From contig OZ244893.1 of assembly GCA_965221485.1 (NCBI GenBank), forward strand, positions 1,116,001 to 1,180,000: 64,000 nucleotides of DNA, written 5' to 3'. Positions within the stretch are counted from its first letter, which is position 1, and each line of letters opens with the position of its first letter. Of this stretch, positions 1 to 9,176 are shown piece after piece. The notes under the pieces are model-generated. The model was not told the origin of the DNA. It saw nothing but the letters and a program-made list of their open reading frames with translations, and made no database searches. Both the position numbers and the translations under genes were made by a program. This DNA is from JAJEBT01 sp965221485. GTDB lineage: Bacteria; Pseudomonadota; Alphaproteobacteria; MPNO01; UBA830.

Positions 1-831
1 CAGCGTAAAGGTCACAAAGAATGCTTCCTTGTCAGGTGTCAGTTCCGCATCCGCAGACAGGATGCGAAACTCGGCGTAGCCATGCTTCAGATAGTGCCGC
101 CGCAAGAGCTCCTGATCGTAGGCAATGCGGTCGGGGTCATAGGTATCGTCGGAACTCAGAAAGCGATACCACGCTTCCTCTTTCGTCTGGATGACCTCGC
201 GAAGATCGCTGTCGTCAAATCGATCGTTGCCAACGAAGGTAATCTTGCGAACCTTGGTGAGCGCTCCCTCACTGATTTCAAAGATCAGGTCCACGCGGTT
301 CTGCGGCAATTGCACCACCTTGGGTTCCACCGTCGCTGTAAAGCGGCCGCTGCGACGGTAGATTTCCAGGAGGCGCTGCATGTCAGCCTGGACCCGATTT
401 CTGGTGAAGACCACGCGCGGGCGGAGACTGACTTCCTGCTCGAGAATATCATCGGAAACGCGCAGATTCCCCTCGAATGCAATACGGTTGATGATGGGGT
501 TCTCCACCAGCGTGACGACCAATTCGTTGCCGTCGCGCGCAATGCTGATATCAGCGAACAGACCGGTTGCGAACAGCGCTTTCAGAGCGTCATCGAGATC
601 CTTGGCCGACGGCTGATCTCCGGGCCTGATCTTCATGTATGTGAGGACTGTGGCTTCCTCGATCCTCTGATTGCCCTCGATACGAATTCCGTCGATCGGA
701 GCAGCTTGTTCCTGCGCGGCCGCTTCCTGCGGGAGAGGCAGCGGAAACCCGGTCGAAAGCGATATCACCAATGCAACCACGGCAATACTGCGAAGCGCAC
801 CGGCCAGAACTCTGCATGCGTCGTGTCTCAT
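1..831 (-). CDS. bamA: Outer membrane protein assembly factor BamA, N-terminal part (runs off window)
   Basis: Only the first 277 codons are present; the gene continues past base 1. The ATG at 831 opens a signal peptide: a short basic start, a hydrophobic stretch at about residues 12-32 and an Ala-rich cleavage region near 38-41. A POTRA repeat begins with PIDGIRIEGNQRIEE, and further POTRA-like repeats follow (for example KVRKITFVGNDRFDD). BamA is the outer-membrane barrel that folds other beta-barrel proteins; its POTRA domains sit in the periplasm. It lies 15 bases downstream of rseP, the usual alphaproteobacterial order, and is probably co-transcribed with it. The C-terminal barrel cannot be checked here. 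Confidence 0.93.
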   Translation of the reverse strand, partial: MRHDACRVLAGALRSIAVVALVISLSTGFPLPLPQEAAAQEQAAPIDGIRIEGNQRIEEATVLTYMKIRPGDQPSAKDLDDALKALFATGLFADISIARDGNELVVTLVENPIINRIAFEGNLRVSDDILEQEVSLRPRVVFTRNRVQADMQRLLEIYRRSGRFTATVEPKVVQLPQNRVDLIFEISEGALTKVRKITFVGNDRFDDSDLREVIQTKEEAWYRFLSSDDTYDPDRIAYDQELLRRHYLKHGYAEFRILSADAELTPDKEAFFVTFTL

Positions 832-846
832 ACTCTCACTCTTCTT

Positions 847-1983
847 TTACGTCATCAGTTCGATCAGCTGATCGATGAGGCGCAACTGCACGAGGTCATT
901 CCAACTCACGAATACCATCAGCAGCATTATCATTCCGAAGCCGGTCATGAATGCAAAATTCTGTGCCCGTTCCCCGAGCGGCCGACCGCGCAAAGCTTCA
1001 ATACCGTAAATCAGAAGATAGCCTCCATCAAGCAAGGGAACGGGAAACAGGTTGATCAGGCCCAGGTTTATGGACAGCAATACTGTGAACATCAGGACCC
1101 CTATGACTCCGGTCTGCCAGGCATCGCCCGAGACCTGCGCAATCCGTATGGGTCCCCCAAGTTCCTCAGTGCCGCGTGTACCCCTGATAATCTGGGAAAG
1201 CGAGGTAAAGATGCTTCCCGTCAGTGCGACCGTTTCCTTTCCGGCACGCCAAAGGGCGGTGAGTGGATCATGGCGAACCAGGCGGTTTTCCGCCACGGAT
1301 CTTGATATCCCCAGGCGGCCGAAGCGTTGCGGATTTCCGTTGCGGTCCGGCACGGAAACCGCATCCGGCACTGCTGAAAGGATCGCTTCCGTTCCATTCC
1401 TGATCACGAGGATGGTCAAGGGTGTCTCGGGTCTCAATTGCACGATACGGGCAACCTGCTCGAACCGGTCGATGCGGGTTCCGTCGATACGGATGATTTC
1501 GTCGCCGGGCCGGAATCCGGCCCGCTCGGCAGCGCTGCCGGGAATCACGCTCTCCACGGTCGCAGGGGTCACGGATTGCCCGGCGGTCATGAACATGCCA
1601 GCCAGGAGCGCTATGGCAAACAGGAAGTTGGCAGCAGGGCCAGCAAAGACAATAAAGGCCCGCTGGCCAAGTGACTTTCTATGAAAGGCCCGGGAACTCG
1701 GGACGTGTCTCATTTCGAGTTCGTCGGCCGAAAGTTCACTCCTGTTGCCGGTCATTTCCCCGAACATTTTCACATAACCGCCAAGCGGCAGCGCGCAAAT
1801 CCGCCAGCGAGTTCCATGGCGGTCAGTCCAGCCCACCAGTTCCGAGCCAAAACCCACAGCAAAAACCCGGACCCAGACCCCGCAGCGAACAGCCGCCAGG
1901 TAGTGCCCGAGTTCATGGACGAAGACCAGCACCGTAAACACTACGAGAAACGGCAGAACATAATTTACGATCACATCGAACAC
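847..1983 (-). CDS. rseP: RIP-type zinc metalloprotease RseP (site-2 protease)
   Basis: Intramembrane protease that cleaves membrane anchors, classically anti-sigma factors of envelope stress. The zinc motif HELGH is at residues 23-27 in the first membrane segment, a PDZ domain lies near residues 120-200, and the C-terminal LLDGG motif gives the third metal ligand. At 378 residues it matches single-PDZ alphaproteobacterial forms, shorter than the two-PDZ E. coli protein. The start is GTG at 1983 with GGAG about eight bases upstream. It sits between dxr and bamA as usual, but an unusually long gap separates it from dxr. Confidence 0.93.
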   Translation of the reverse strand: MFDVIVNYVLPFLVVFTVLVFVHELGHYLAAVRCGVWVRVFAVGFGSELVGWTDRHGTRWRICALPLGGYVKMFGEMTGNRSELSADELEMRHVPSSRAFHRKSLGQRAFIVFAGPAANFLFAIALLAGMFMTAGQSVTPATVESVIPGSAAERAGFRPGDEIIRIDGTRIDRFEQVARIVQLRPETPLTILVIRNGTEAILSAVPDAVSVPDRNGNPQRFGRLGISRSVAENRLVRHDPLTALWRAGKETVALTGSIFTSLSQIIRGTRGTEELGGPIRIAQVSGDAWQTGVIGVLMFTVLLSINLGLINLFPVPLLDGGYLLIYGIEALRGRPLGERAQNFAFMTGFGMIMLLMVFVSWNDLVQLRLIDQLIELMT

Positions 1984-2550
1984 TGCAGGGGCTCCGGGTT
2001 TCTGGAGAACCCGCTTATAGCATTATCCCGCCAGATTGTGCCCGTCACGAAGACGTCCTGAGGGATGTTTCTGCGGCGATCCGGGTCTGCCGGCCAAGGG
2101 GGATCTCCGGATATCTCCAGCATTCCAAATAGAGACCAGAACCTTCTTCAATTTCGAATTGTCATCCCGATGGTCATCAGTATCGAGGAGGACAGGCCCG
2201 TTTTAAAGCGACGCCGACAGAACCTGCGAGCGCACAGTCTTCTTTACGGAGCCGTAGCGGTACATCGTGATGCGACGGACCCACATCTCGATTTGAGAAA
2301 TATTGCGCTGTCGTATTGCCAGCCTGATCCCAAGGGCACTGTTCCAGGACCGGCGCTCTTTCCTTCCCGACCTGACCCGCTCCCGGCAGCCCGACACACG
2401 CCAGGAAACAGTTGCGATCGTGGGCTCATGGCCCCGGTGAATCCTCCTCCCAAGAGTGAAAACCGGGAGGGCAGAGAGGGCTCGTCTGTGTATGCTGCAG
2501 CTCGCTGCCTGAGCGGAAGGAGCACAGGATGGTCAAGGCCGGATCCAGTT
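1984..2550. other. 567-base gap between dxr and rseP, no convincing gene
   Basis: These two genes are normally almost adjacent. Open frames exist on both strands, but none has a ribosome binding site, recognisable motif or family resemblance. A candidate rseP promoter lies at the low-coordinate end, and a small AT-rich inverted repeat (CAATT, three bases, AATTG) lies at 2149-2161. The rest shows nothing I can name. Confidence 0.5.
2014..2042 (-). promoter_or_regulatory. Candidate promoter for rseP-bamA
   Basis: On the minus strand a -10 box TATAAG (2014-2019) lies 17 bases from a weak -35 GGCACA (2037-2042). Transcription would start about 24 bases before the GTG of rseP. The -10 is good and the -35 poor, so this is a suggestion. 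It would let rseP and bamA be expressed apart from dxr. Confidence 0.3.
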
Positions 2551-3735
2551 TCAGGACCGGGTCCCGTCGGCAATGAGGTTACGTGTGCAATGGCGTGCCT
2601 CGCCGTCGACAGCCACAACCTCGTCGATTGTACCAGGTTGGCCCCCTTCCATACGGTTGAGCGTTTCCTCGACGAGACGGGCGACATCCAGAAACCGAAT
2701 TTTTCCGGACAGAAATGAAGCGACCGCCTCCTCATTCGCAGCATTCAATGAGATCGGAGCCGCACCGCCCTCGTGCAGAGCTTCACGCGCCAGTCTGAGA
2801 GCCGGGAACCGGACAGGGTCCGGCGCCTCAAAATCAAGACTGCCTATGCGACCCAGATCCAGTTTTTCACCAGACGTCGGCAGCCGATCAGGCCATCCCA
2901 ATGTATGGGAAATAGGGATCCTCATATCCGGAGTCCCCAAATGCGCAAATACAGAGCCGTCAACAAAGGACACCATCGCGTGAACGATGGACTGGGGATG
3001 AACCAGAACGTCGATACGGTCTTCGGGCATTGCAAAGAGATACCGCGCCTCTATCAGCTCAAGTCCCTTGTTCATCATGGTTGCGGAATCAATGGTAATC
3101 TTGTTTCCCATTTTCCATGTCGGGTGAGCAAGCGCCGCATCCAGGGTGGCCCCTTTCATCTCTTCGAGACTCATGGTTCTGAAGGGCCCGCCGGACGCTG
3201 TCAGGGTGATGTTTGACACGTGACTGCGGTCGCGATCCCCAAGCAGCTGGTAAACAGCATTATGTTCTGAATCGGCAGGCAGGATAACGGTATCGTGTCG
3301 CTCGGCTTCATGCATGATGATGGGGCCGGCGCAAACGAGACACTCCTTGTTGGCGATGGCGACGATTTTTGCGTTTCGAATGGCCTCGAGCGTTGCCTGA
3401 AGGCCTGCGATTCCAACGATTCCGGCCATGACCCAGTCAACCGGGCGCGCAGAAGCTGCAACAATGGCGTCCCTGCCGGCAGCTACGTCAATTCCGGTTC
3501 CGGCCAGACCATCCTTGAGTTCGGTATAGGCAGTATCGTCATCGATCACCGCCAGCCTCGGCTTCACACGGCGCGCCTGCTGAATGAGCCGCGCCACATT
3601 ACGACCACCTGTCAGGGCTTCGACGTGATAAGCGCCCGGGGTCCTCTCAATCAGGTCAAGGGTGCTTTGGCCAATCGAGCCGGTGGAGCCAAGAACTGTC
3701 ACGCTTCTCGGATTGTCTGCAGCGAAACCTTCCAT
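2551..3735 (-). CDS. dxr: 1-deoxy-D-xylulose 5-phosphate reductoisomerase
   Basis: Converts deoxyxylulose phosphate to methylerythritol 4-phosphate with NADPH, the committed step of the MEP isoprenoid pathway, in the cytoplasm. The NADPH fold GSTGSIGQST is at residues 17-26. Family blocks NKECLVCAG, ASGGPFR, HPTWKMGNKITIDSATMMNK and HPQSIVHAMV follow in order. Length 394 is standard. The ATG at 3735 has GGAGGAG a few bases upstream. It follows cdsA after 81 bases in the conserved uppS-cdsA-dxr order. Confidence 0.96.
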   Translation of the reverse strand: MEGFAADNPRSVTVLGSTGSIGQSTLDLIERTPGAYHVEALTGGRNVARLIQQARRVKPRLAVIDDDTAYTELKDGLAGTGIDVAAGRDAIVAASARPVDWVMAGIVGIAGLQATLEAIRNAKIVAIANKECLVCAGPIIMHEAERHDTVILPADSEHNAVYQLLGDRDRSHVSNITLTASGGPFRTMSLEEMKGATLDAALAHPTWKMGNKITIDSATMMNKGLELIEARYLFAMPEDRIDVLVHPQSIVHAMVSFVDGSVFAHLGTPDMRIPISHTLGWPDRLPTSGEKLDLGRIGSLDFEAPDPVRFPALRLAREALHEGGAAPISLNAANEEAVASFLSGKIRFLDVARLVEETLNRMEGGQPGTIDEVVAVDGEARHCTRNLIADGTRS

Positions 3736-3816
3736 AAACTCCTCCCGGGTGTCTTGCTCAAAACCAATCAGAGGTCAGCGGCGCCGGTGTTCTCCGTGGG
3801 GGCGCTCTCCACAGCG

Positions 3817-4638
3817 CTATGTCTGTCTGGAATACCATAGAAACAGCGCGAGAGCCGGGCCGGTGAGCAACATAGCGTCGGTACGATCCAGAAGCCCTCC
3901 ATGTCCCGGGATCAGTCTTCCGGAGTCCTTGACGCCCGAGCGGCGTTTGACTGCCGATACCGAGAGGTCCCCACACTGGGCCAACAGGGCAATGGCAATC
4001 CCGCCCACGATCGCCGTTCCAAGGGCCACGGCCTCAACCCAACCGGCCCACAGCATGCTCCAGAGGATCGCTGCGAGAATTCCACCCACCAGTCCGGCCC
4101 AGGTCTTTCCCGGACTGATACGCGGAGCGAGCCGAGGTCCGCCAATGATCCGGCCAGACGCATAGGCGCCGATATCTGTGCTCCAGATCGCTCCGATCAA
4201 CCAGAAGACGATGAGGCGTCCATCTCCGAGATCGCGCAGCCAGAGCCAGGAAAGGGCGAAGGCACCGACGATCAGCGGCCCAGCGGCGAGAAGAACAGCC
4301 GAGGTGCGCTGGCCCCGCTCCCAGTTTATGCACCCGACAGCCAATGCCCCCGCGCATCCCGCCATGATCGCCCCGACCGGGGGCAGCGGAAGCAGAGACA
4401 GTGCCAGGACTGCGATCAGGCTGGCGGCCATGACAGCCATCGTGACGCCCTCTCGCTTCGAGCCAGCACATAATCGATGCCATTCCCACATCATGATTCC
4501 GCTGGCGGCGACGATCACCAGGTCGTACCAGACCGATCCGTAATGGATCGCAGCGAGAAGTGGCGGGGCAAGCAGAAGGATCGAAACTATCCGGGAAACC
4601 AGATTTGAACCAGACTGCTCAAGCCGGAATAGCGCCAT
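3817..4638 (-). CDS. cdsA: Phosphatidate cytidylyltransferase (CDP-diglyceride synthase)
   Basis: Makes CDP-diacylglycerol from phosphatidic acid and CTP, the entry point to membrane phospholipids. An integral membrane protein with several hydrophobic helices. The C-terminal family signature is clear: VKRRSGVKDSG followed by LIPGHGGLLDRTDA. I chose the ATG at 4638 (MALFRLEQ) because AAAGG lies just upstream; an ATG at 4668 would overlap uppS by 50 bases. With this start the overlap is 20 bases and the product 273 residues. Confidence 0.93.
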   Translation of the reverse strand: MALFRLEQSGSNLVSRIVSILLLAPPLLAAIHYGSVWYDLVIVAASGIMMWEWHRLCAGSKREGVTMAVMAASLIAVLALSLLPLPPVGAIMAGCAGALAVGCINWERGQRTSAVLLAAGPLIVGAFALSWLWLRDLGDGRLIVFWLIGAIWSTDIGAYASGRIIGGPRLAPRISPGKTWAGLVGGILAAILWSMLWAGWVEAVALGTAIVGGIAIALLAQCGDLSVSAVKRRSGVKDSGRLIPGHGGLLDRTDAMLLTGPALALFLWYSRQT

Positions 4639-5353
4639 AGCGCCTTTCCCGCCTGCCATATTCCACAATCGACCGCTTCAGATCCTCTTTACAGAAGTCA
4701 GGCCACAACACGTCCGTGAACACCAGTTCCGCATATGCCGACTGCCACAACAGGAAATTGCTGATGCGCTTCTCTCCGCTGGTGCGGATGATCAGTTCCG
4801 GGTCAGGCATTTCGGAGGTGAAGAGGTTGGCGGCAACGATCTGCTCATCAATCATCGTCGGGTCGATCTGACCCGCCGCGGCCTTCTTGGCAAGATGCTT
4901 CACAACCGACGTGATTTCCTGCCGTCCCCCGTAACTCAAGGCCACCACGAGGTTGAACCTTGCGTTAAATCGGGTCCGATTTTCGCTTTCCTCGACCAGT
5001 TGCACAATTTCGGGATCGAGAAACCTTCGCTCGCCTATAAAACGTACCCTGACCCCGTTGCGGTCCAGCTCGTCAATCTCCTGACGCAGATACAGGCGCA
5101 TCAACGCCATCAAATCGTTGATTTCGGATTGCGGCCGCTTCCAGTTCTCGTTTGAAAAGCAATACAGCGTGAGGAAAGAGATTCCCAGTTCCATCGCGCC
5201 CGTAATCGTCCGGCGCACGGCCTCAACGCCCTGACGGTGACCGGCGATTCGCGGCAGTCCCCGGGACCTCGCCCAACGACCATTGCCATCAAGAATGATG
5301 GCAACATGCCGGGGCGGCGTTGCCGTCTGGGCAAGCGTGAGAGGGTTGCTCAT
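4619..5353 (-). CDS. uppS: Undecaprenyl diphosphate synthase (cis-prenyltransferase)
   Basis: Extends farnesyl diphosphate with isopentenyl units to the C55 lipid carrier used in wall and polysaccharide synthesis. The catalytic motif ILDGNGRWA lies near residue 20, followed by GHRQG, YCFSNENWKRP, and a C-terminal segment with PELIIRTSGEKRISNFLLWQ split over two family blocks. The ATG at 5353 (MSNPLTLAQ) starts one base after the frr stop; a longer start at 5401 would run 47 bases into frr. The product is 244 residues, normal for the family. Confidence 0.95.
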   Translation of the reverse strand: MSNPLTLAQTATPPRHVAIILDGNGRWARSRGLPRIAGHRQGVEAVRRTITGAMELGISFLTLYCFSNENWKRPQSEINDLMALMRLYLRQEIDELDRNGVRVRFIGERRFLDPEIVQLVEESENRTRFNARFNLVVALSYGGRQEITSVVKHLAKKAAAGQIDPTMIDEQIVAANLFTSEMPDPELIIRTSGEKRISNFLLWQSAYAELVFTDVLWPDFCKEDLKRSIVEYGRRERRYGAIPA

Positions 5354-5354
5354 C

Positions 5355-5912
5355 CTAGACCTGCAGGATCTCTGCTTCCTTCGCTTCAAAGGCCTCGTCA
5401 ACCAGTTTGATCATGGAATCTGTCAATTCCTGGATTTCCTCGCTCCAGATGTGCTGTTCGTCCTGCGACATCTCACCGTCCTTCTCCATCCTCTTGACCT
5501 CATCGATGCCGCTGCGGCGGATATTCCGGATGGCAATCTTCGCTTGTTCGGCATATTTGCCGGCCACTCTGGCAAGTTCGATCCGTCGTTCCTCCGAGAG
5601 TTGCGGAATGGGGACCCGCACCAGTTGTCCCTCGGCCTGCGGATTCAGGCCCAGCGCGGATTCCTGGATCGCGCGCTCAACGGCGCTCACCAGAGAACGG
5701 TCCCATACCTGAACGGTGAGCAGCCGCGCATCGGGGGCGCTGATTGTGCCGATCTGGTTCATCGGCATTTTCGCGCCGTAAGCGTCAACATGAATCGGTT
5801 CAAGAAGGCCTGGCATGGCCCGGCCTGTCCGCAGACCTGCAAATTCCGACTTCAATACCGCCAGGGCACCGTCCATGCGGCGTTTCAAATCATCAACGTC
5901 CGGCTCGGCCAT
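5355..5912 (-). CDS. frr: Ribosome recycling factor
   Basis: Splits post-termination ribosomes together with EF-G. The chosen ATG at 5912 (MAEPDVDDLKRRMDG) gives exactly the family's usual 185 residues; two upstream ATGs (5921, 5963) add residues absent from relatives. GGAAGG precedes it by about 12 bases. The hallmark block FAGLRTGRA is near residue 22 and the helical arm includes NIRRSGIDEVKRMEKDGE. It overlaps the end of pyrH by 20 bases, indicating tight coupling. Confidence 0.95.
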   Translation of the reverse strand: MAEPDVDDLKRRMDGALAVLKSEFAGLRTGRAMPGLLEPIHVDAYGAKMPMNQIGTISAPDARLLTVQVWDRSLVSAVERAIQESALGLNPQAEGQLVRVPIPQLSEERRIELARVAGKYAEQAKIAIRNIRRSGIDEVKRMEKDGEMSQDEQHIWSEEIQELTDSMIKLVDEAFEAKEAEILQV

Positions 5913-6678
5913 CGTCTTCATGTCCTTCCGCGGCAGGTTCCCGGATAATGGTATAGGTTCCACGCCCCCTGATCACGTCAGCGAACGAATCCGACTTGTG
6001 AATCGAAAACACAAGGATCGGAATCCTGTTTTCCCGCGCCAGGGAAATCGCCGATGCATCCATCACCCTCAGATCTTTGGCAAGTACGTCCAGATAGGTG
6101 AGTTCGTCGAACCGCACGGCATCAGGTTTCTTGTGGGGGTCATGGGAATAGACGCCATCGACTTGCGTTCCCTTGAAAATCCCGTCGCAGTTCATTTCCG
6201 TCGCTCTCAGAGCCGCTGCCGTATCGGTCGTAAAATATGGATTCCCTGTCCCCGCAGCAAATATGACAACGCGGCCTTTTTCCATATGTCGCGCGGCCCG
6301 GCGACGAATGTACGGCTCGCAAACAGTGTGCATCGGAATCGCTGACTGGACCCGGGTCGGTACCCCCTGACGTTCCAATGCTCCCTGGAGGGCCAGCGCA
6401 TTCATGACCGTGGCCAGCATGCCCATGTAATCAGCGGTTCCGCGTTCCAGCCCCTGCGCCGCCCCCGACATGCCACGGAAAATATTGCCGCCGCCTATAA
6501 CGATACAGACCTCGGTCCTGAGATCGACGACGGCTTTCACCGATCTGGCGACACGTTCGACCGTTTCCGTGTTGATGCCAAACTCTTTGTCTTCGACCAG
6601 CGCTTCCCCCGACAACTTGAGCAGAACACGCCCGAAGCGGGGCTGTTCCCGGTCGGCCACCGGCTTTTCCTGTCTCAA
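5893..6678 (-). CDS. pyrH: Uridylate kinase
   Basis: Phosphorylates UMP to UDP for pyrimidine nucleotide supply; bacterial type of the amino-acid-kinase fold. VLLKLSGEAL near residue 18 and IGGGNIFRG near residue 60 bind phosphate, and GTGNPYFTTDTAAALRA is the conserved nucleotide-contact region. Its ATG overlaps the tsf stop by four bases (ATGA). The C-terminus is slightly long and ends inside frr. 261 residues. Confidence 0.95.
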   Translation of the reverse strand: MRQEKPVADREQPRFGRVLLKLSGEALVEDKEFGINTETVERVARSVKAVVDLRTEVCIVIGGGNIFRGMSGAAQGLERGTADYMGMLATVMNALALQGALERQGVPTRVQSAIPMHTVCEPYIRRRAARHMEKGRVVIFAAGTGNPYFTTDTAAALRATEMNCDGIFKGTQVDGVYSHDPHKKPDAVRFDELTYLDVLAKDLRVMDASAISLARENRIPILVFSIHKSDSFADVIRGRGTYTIIREPAAEGHEDDGRAGR

Positions 6679-7598
6679 CCGCGCGCCGTCGCGGCAACCT
6701 CTGCCGCGAAATCCGAATCCTTCTTTTCGACTCCCTCGCCTAGCTGGAAGCGCACGAAACCTGTCAACTGCACCGGAGTTCCGAGATCCTGGGATGCCTT
6801 CTCGAGGACCTTTGAAACGCGTGTTTCGCCATCGATCGCGTAGGTTTGTTCGAGCAGGCAGACCTCCTCAAAAAACTTTCTCATGCGGCCATCGATCATT
6901 TTCTCGACGATGGCCTCCGGACGGCCCGAAGCGCGGGCCTGCTCGGCAAGAACCGAACGCTCCCTTTCGAGACTCGCGGCATCGACATCGTCGCGCGTGA
7001 TCCAGAGCGGTCCGGTCGCAGCGACATGCATCGCGAGCTGCTTGCCAAGTTGTTCAAGCTTGTCTGGTGCTGCTTCCGACTCGAGACCGACCAGGACGCC
7101 GATTCTTCCCATTCCACTGGTTGCGGTATTGTGTACGTAAGTCTCTACCACGCCCGAATTGACCGAAAGTCCGGCAGAGCGTCGAAGCAGAAGATTTTCT
7201 CCGATTGTTCCAACCATTTCACGGATCGCTTCGGTGACGGTCTTGCCGTCGTCCATCACGGCTGCCATGGTCGCATCCAGGTCTCCGCCGACCGCCAGCG
7301 CCGAGGCTGCGACACGTCCGACAAATTTCTGGAAGTCAGGATTGCGGGCGACAAAATCCGTCTCGGAATTCAACTCGACCACGACCCCCCGGGCCCCATC
7401 GGTGGTTACGGCAACGAGGCCCTCGGCGGCGACCCTGCCGGCTTTCTTCGCGGCCGCAGCCAGCCCATTGGTCCGCAACCAGTCCACTGCACTGTCCAGA
7501 TCCGCTCCGGTTTCCTCAAGCGCTTTCTTGCAGTCCATCATCCCTGCCCCGGTTCTCTCCCGCAGGGTCTTGATGGCTTTCACTGATACTTCAGACAT
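6675..7598 (-). CDS. tsf: Elongation factor Ts
   Basis: Nucleotide exchange factor for EF-Tu. The N-terminal signature LRERTGAGMMDCKKALEE is at about residues 12-29, and the dimerisation-core motif FVARNPDF is present. 307 residues, typical for alphaproteobacteria. It follows rpsB after 120 bases and overlaps pyrH by four. A short GC-rich stem (CGGGG / CCCCG) lies in the rpsB-tsf spacer without a U-run, so I do not call a terminator there. Confidence 0.96.
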   Translation of the reverse strand: MSEVSVKAIKTLRERTGAGMMDCKKALEETGADLDSAVDWLRTNGLAAAAKKAGRVAAEGLVAVTTDGARGVVVELNSETDFVARNPDFQKFVGRVAASALAVGGDLDATMAAVMDDGKTVTEAIREMVGTIGENLLLRRSAGLSVNSGVVETYVHNTATSGMGRIGVLVGLESEAAPDKLEQLGKQLAMHVAATGPLWITRDDVDAASLERERSVLAEQARASGRPEAIVEKMIDGRMRKFFEEVCLLEQTYAIDGETRVSKVLEKASQDLGTPVQLTGFVRFQLGEGVEKKDSDFAAEVAATARG

Positions 7599-7718
7599 GG
7601 CTTATGCTCTCACAAACGGTCACAGGAACTCACGGGGCCACCCTGACCCCGCCGGGATCCTGGTTATATACAGCGACCCTGCCCCCGATTCCGCAACAAG
7701 GCCGCGCGCTCAACAGGG

Positions 7719-8612
7719 CTAGGAAACGGCTTCCGTCTCCTGGGCCTCTGGTGCCTCCGGTGCCTCCTGGGCCTCCGGTGAAGTGTCGGCTTCGGCGTTT
7801 TCCGGAGCTGCTTCTTCCTCTTCAGACAGGGCCGTTACCGGCTCTGTTTCCTCTCCGGCGGGCAACGCCGTGTCCGGTATTTCTTCGGCTTCGCCAAGAT
7901 CCTGACCTGAAGTTCTGGCTTCCTGTTCGAGACCCTCAAGAACAGCCCCGGCCACCAGATCGCAGTACAGGGCTATCGAGCGAATCGCATCGTCATTGCC
8001 CGGTACCGGGTAAGTGATGCCCTGCGGATCAGAATTGCTGTCGATGATGGCGACCACCGGTATCCCCAGTTTTCGGCCCTCAGCGACTGCTATGGCTTCC
8101 TTGTTGGTATCGATGACAAAAAGTATATGGGGCTGTCCCCCCATGTTTCTGATTCCCCCCAACGACCGCTCCAGCTTGTCGCGTTCCCGGGTCATGTTGA
8201 GGAGTTCCTTCTTTGTCAAGGCTTCGGAAATTTCCGTGGAACTCAGATCTTCGTCAAGCTTGCCCAGACGCCGGATCGACTCCGTAATGGTCTCCCAGTT
8301 CGTAAGCATACCGCCCAACCATCGGTGGTTGACGTAATGCTGGCCGCAGCGCGACGCGGCACTCGACACCAGATCACTGGCCTGCCGCTTGGTCCCGACA
8401 AACAGAACGCGACCATTGTTGGCAGTGACATCCCTGATCGCCTTCAATGCATTGTGCAGCATGGGAACGGTCTGCCGCAGGTCAATGATATGAACTCCAT
8501 TCCGGACGCCAAAAATGTAGGGTTCCATTTTGGGGTTCCAGCGACGGGTGTGGTGTCCGAAATGAACACCCGCTTCCAGGAGCTGGCGCATGGAAAAATC
8601 CGGGACCGACAT
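7719..8612 (-). CDS. rpsB: 30S ribosomal protein S2 with acidic C-terminal tail
   Basis: Small-subunit protein S2. The start MSVPDFSMRQLLEAGVHFGH at 8612 has AAGGAAA just upstream; an in-frame ATG 81 bases earlier lacks support. Core motifs include HHTRRWNPKM, FVGTKRQA, NHRWLGGMLTNW and PVVAIIDSNSDP. After about residue 225 comes a tail of some 70 residues rich in Glu, Ala and Pro, with repeats such as EAPEAPEAQE. Such extensions occur in several alphaproteobacteria and are not part of the E. coli protein. First gene of the long minus-strand block. Confidence 0.96.
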   Translation of the reverse strand: MSVPDFSMRQLLEAGVHFGHHTRRWNPKMEPYIFGVRNGVHIIDLRQTVPMLHNALKAIRDVTANNGRVLFVGTKRQASDLVSSAASRCGQHYVNHRWLGGMLTNWETITESIRRLGKLDEDLSSTEISEALTKKELLNMTRERDKLERSLGGIRNMGGQPHILFVIDTNKEAIAVAEGRKLGIPVVAIIDSNSDPQGITYPVPGNDDAIRSIALYCDLVAGAVLEGLEQEARTSGQDLGEAEEIPDTALPAGEETEPVTALSEEEEAAPENAEADTSPEAQEAPEAPEAQETEAVS

Positions 8613-9176
8613 GCTGTTTTCCTTTTCCGGTTTGATCCTCCGCGAAACGCAGCCGGAAGGCTGATATCTCTGCCGTCCGACACCGGGGCACACCGTCAGT
8701 CGAAACCTCGGGTCAGCATTGTTCCGCGTGTGTATTTGTGCAGACCTACATAGCGTCAGGACGCGACTCCGGCAAGGAAAAACTGAAAGGGACAGGAAAC
8801 CGGACTCTCAGCAAGATCGGGCATGACCAATGTCTCATTGCGACCCAAAAAAATGACAGCATGACTCTTGTAGTCCCTCGGGAAATAGCCCCCTTTCCCG
8901 GCCGTGCGACCGGTCCAGGACGCAATCCGCGGGGATTGAGGGGACGAAATCGCCGGCAACATCGGGCGCAGTTGATATCCATTCGCCTCCTTTGGACAAA
9001 ACAACCGCAATTTCCGGGCTCTGACATGGATACACGACCCGCCGCTTTCCTTGCCACCCCGACCTGTGGTTCGGCAGGTCCAGAAATATTGCAAAAAAAG
9101 AGCAAAATTTTTGGACGTAACGCCAGACTCGGTGCTACCGTTAGGCAGCAAACAATTCGGAAAGGATTGGATCACG
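8613..9176. other. 564-base divergent intergenic region, rpsB versus molybdenum hydroxylase operon
   Basis: Holds the rpsB promoter and a leader of about 130 bases on the minus side. On the plus side is an AT-rich stretch at about 9083-9112 upstream of the hydroxylase operon, unusual in this GC-rich segment and possibly an upstream promoter element. A TTGGAC box near 9111 is not followed by a good -10 box, so no plus promoter is called. No gene seen. Confidence 0.5.
8748..8776 (-). promoter_or_regulatory. Promoter of the rpsB operon
   Basis: On the minus strand CTTGCC (8771-8776), 17 bases, then CTATGT (8748-8753). Each box differs by one base from the rhizobial/alphaproteobacterial housekeeping pattern CTTGAC-17-CTATAT. 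Transcription would begin near 8741, leaving a leader of about 128 bases before rpsB, long enough for autoregulation by S2 as known in other bacteria. Confidence 0.55.

Noticed and set aside
2065..2718. Plus-strand frame of 217 codons over the dxr-rseP gap
   Set aside because: Runs into antisense dxr, no ribosome site, low-complexity Pro/Ser/Arg content.
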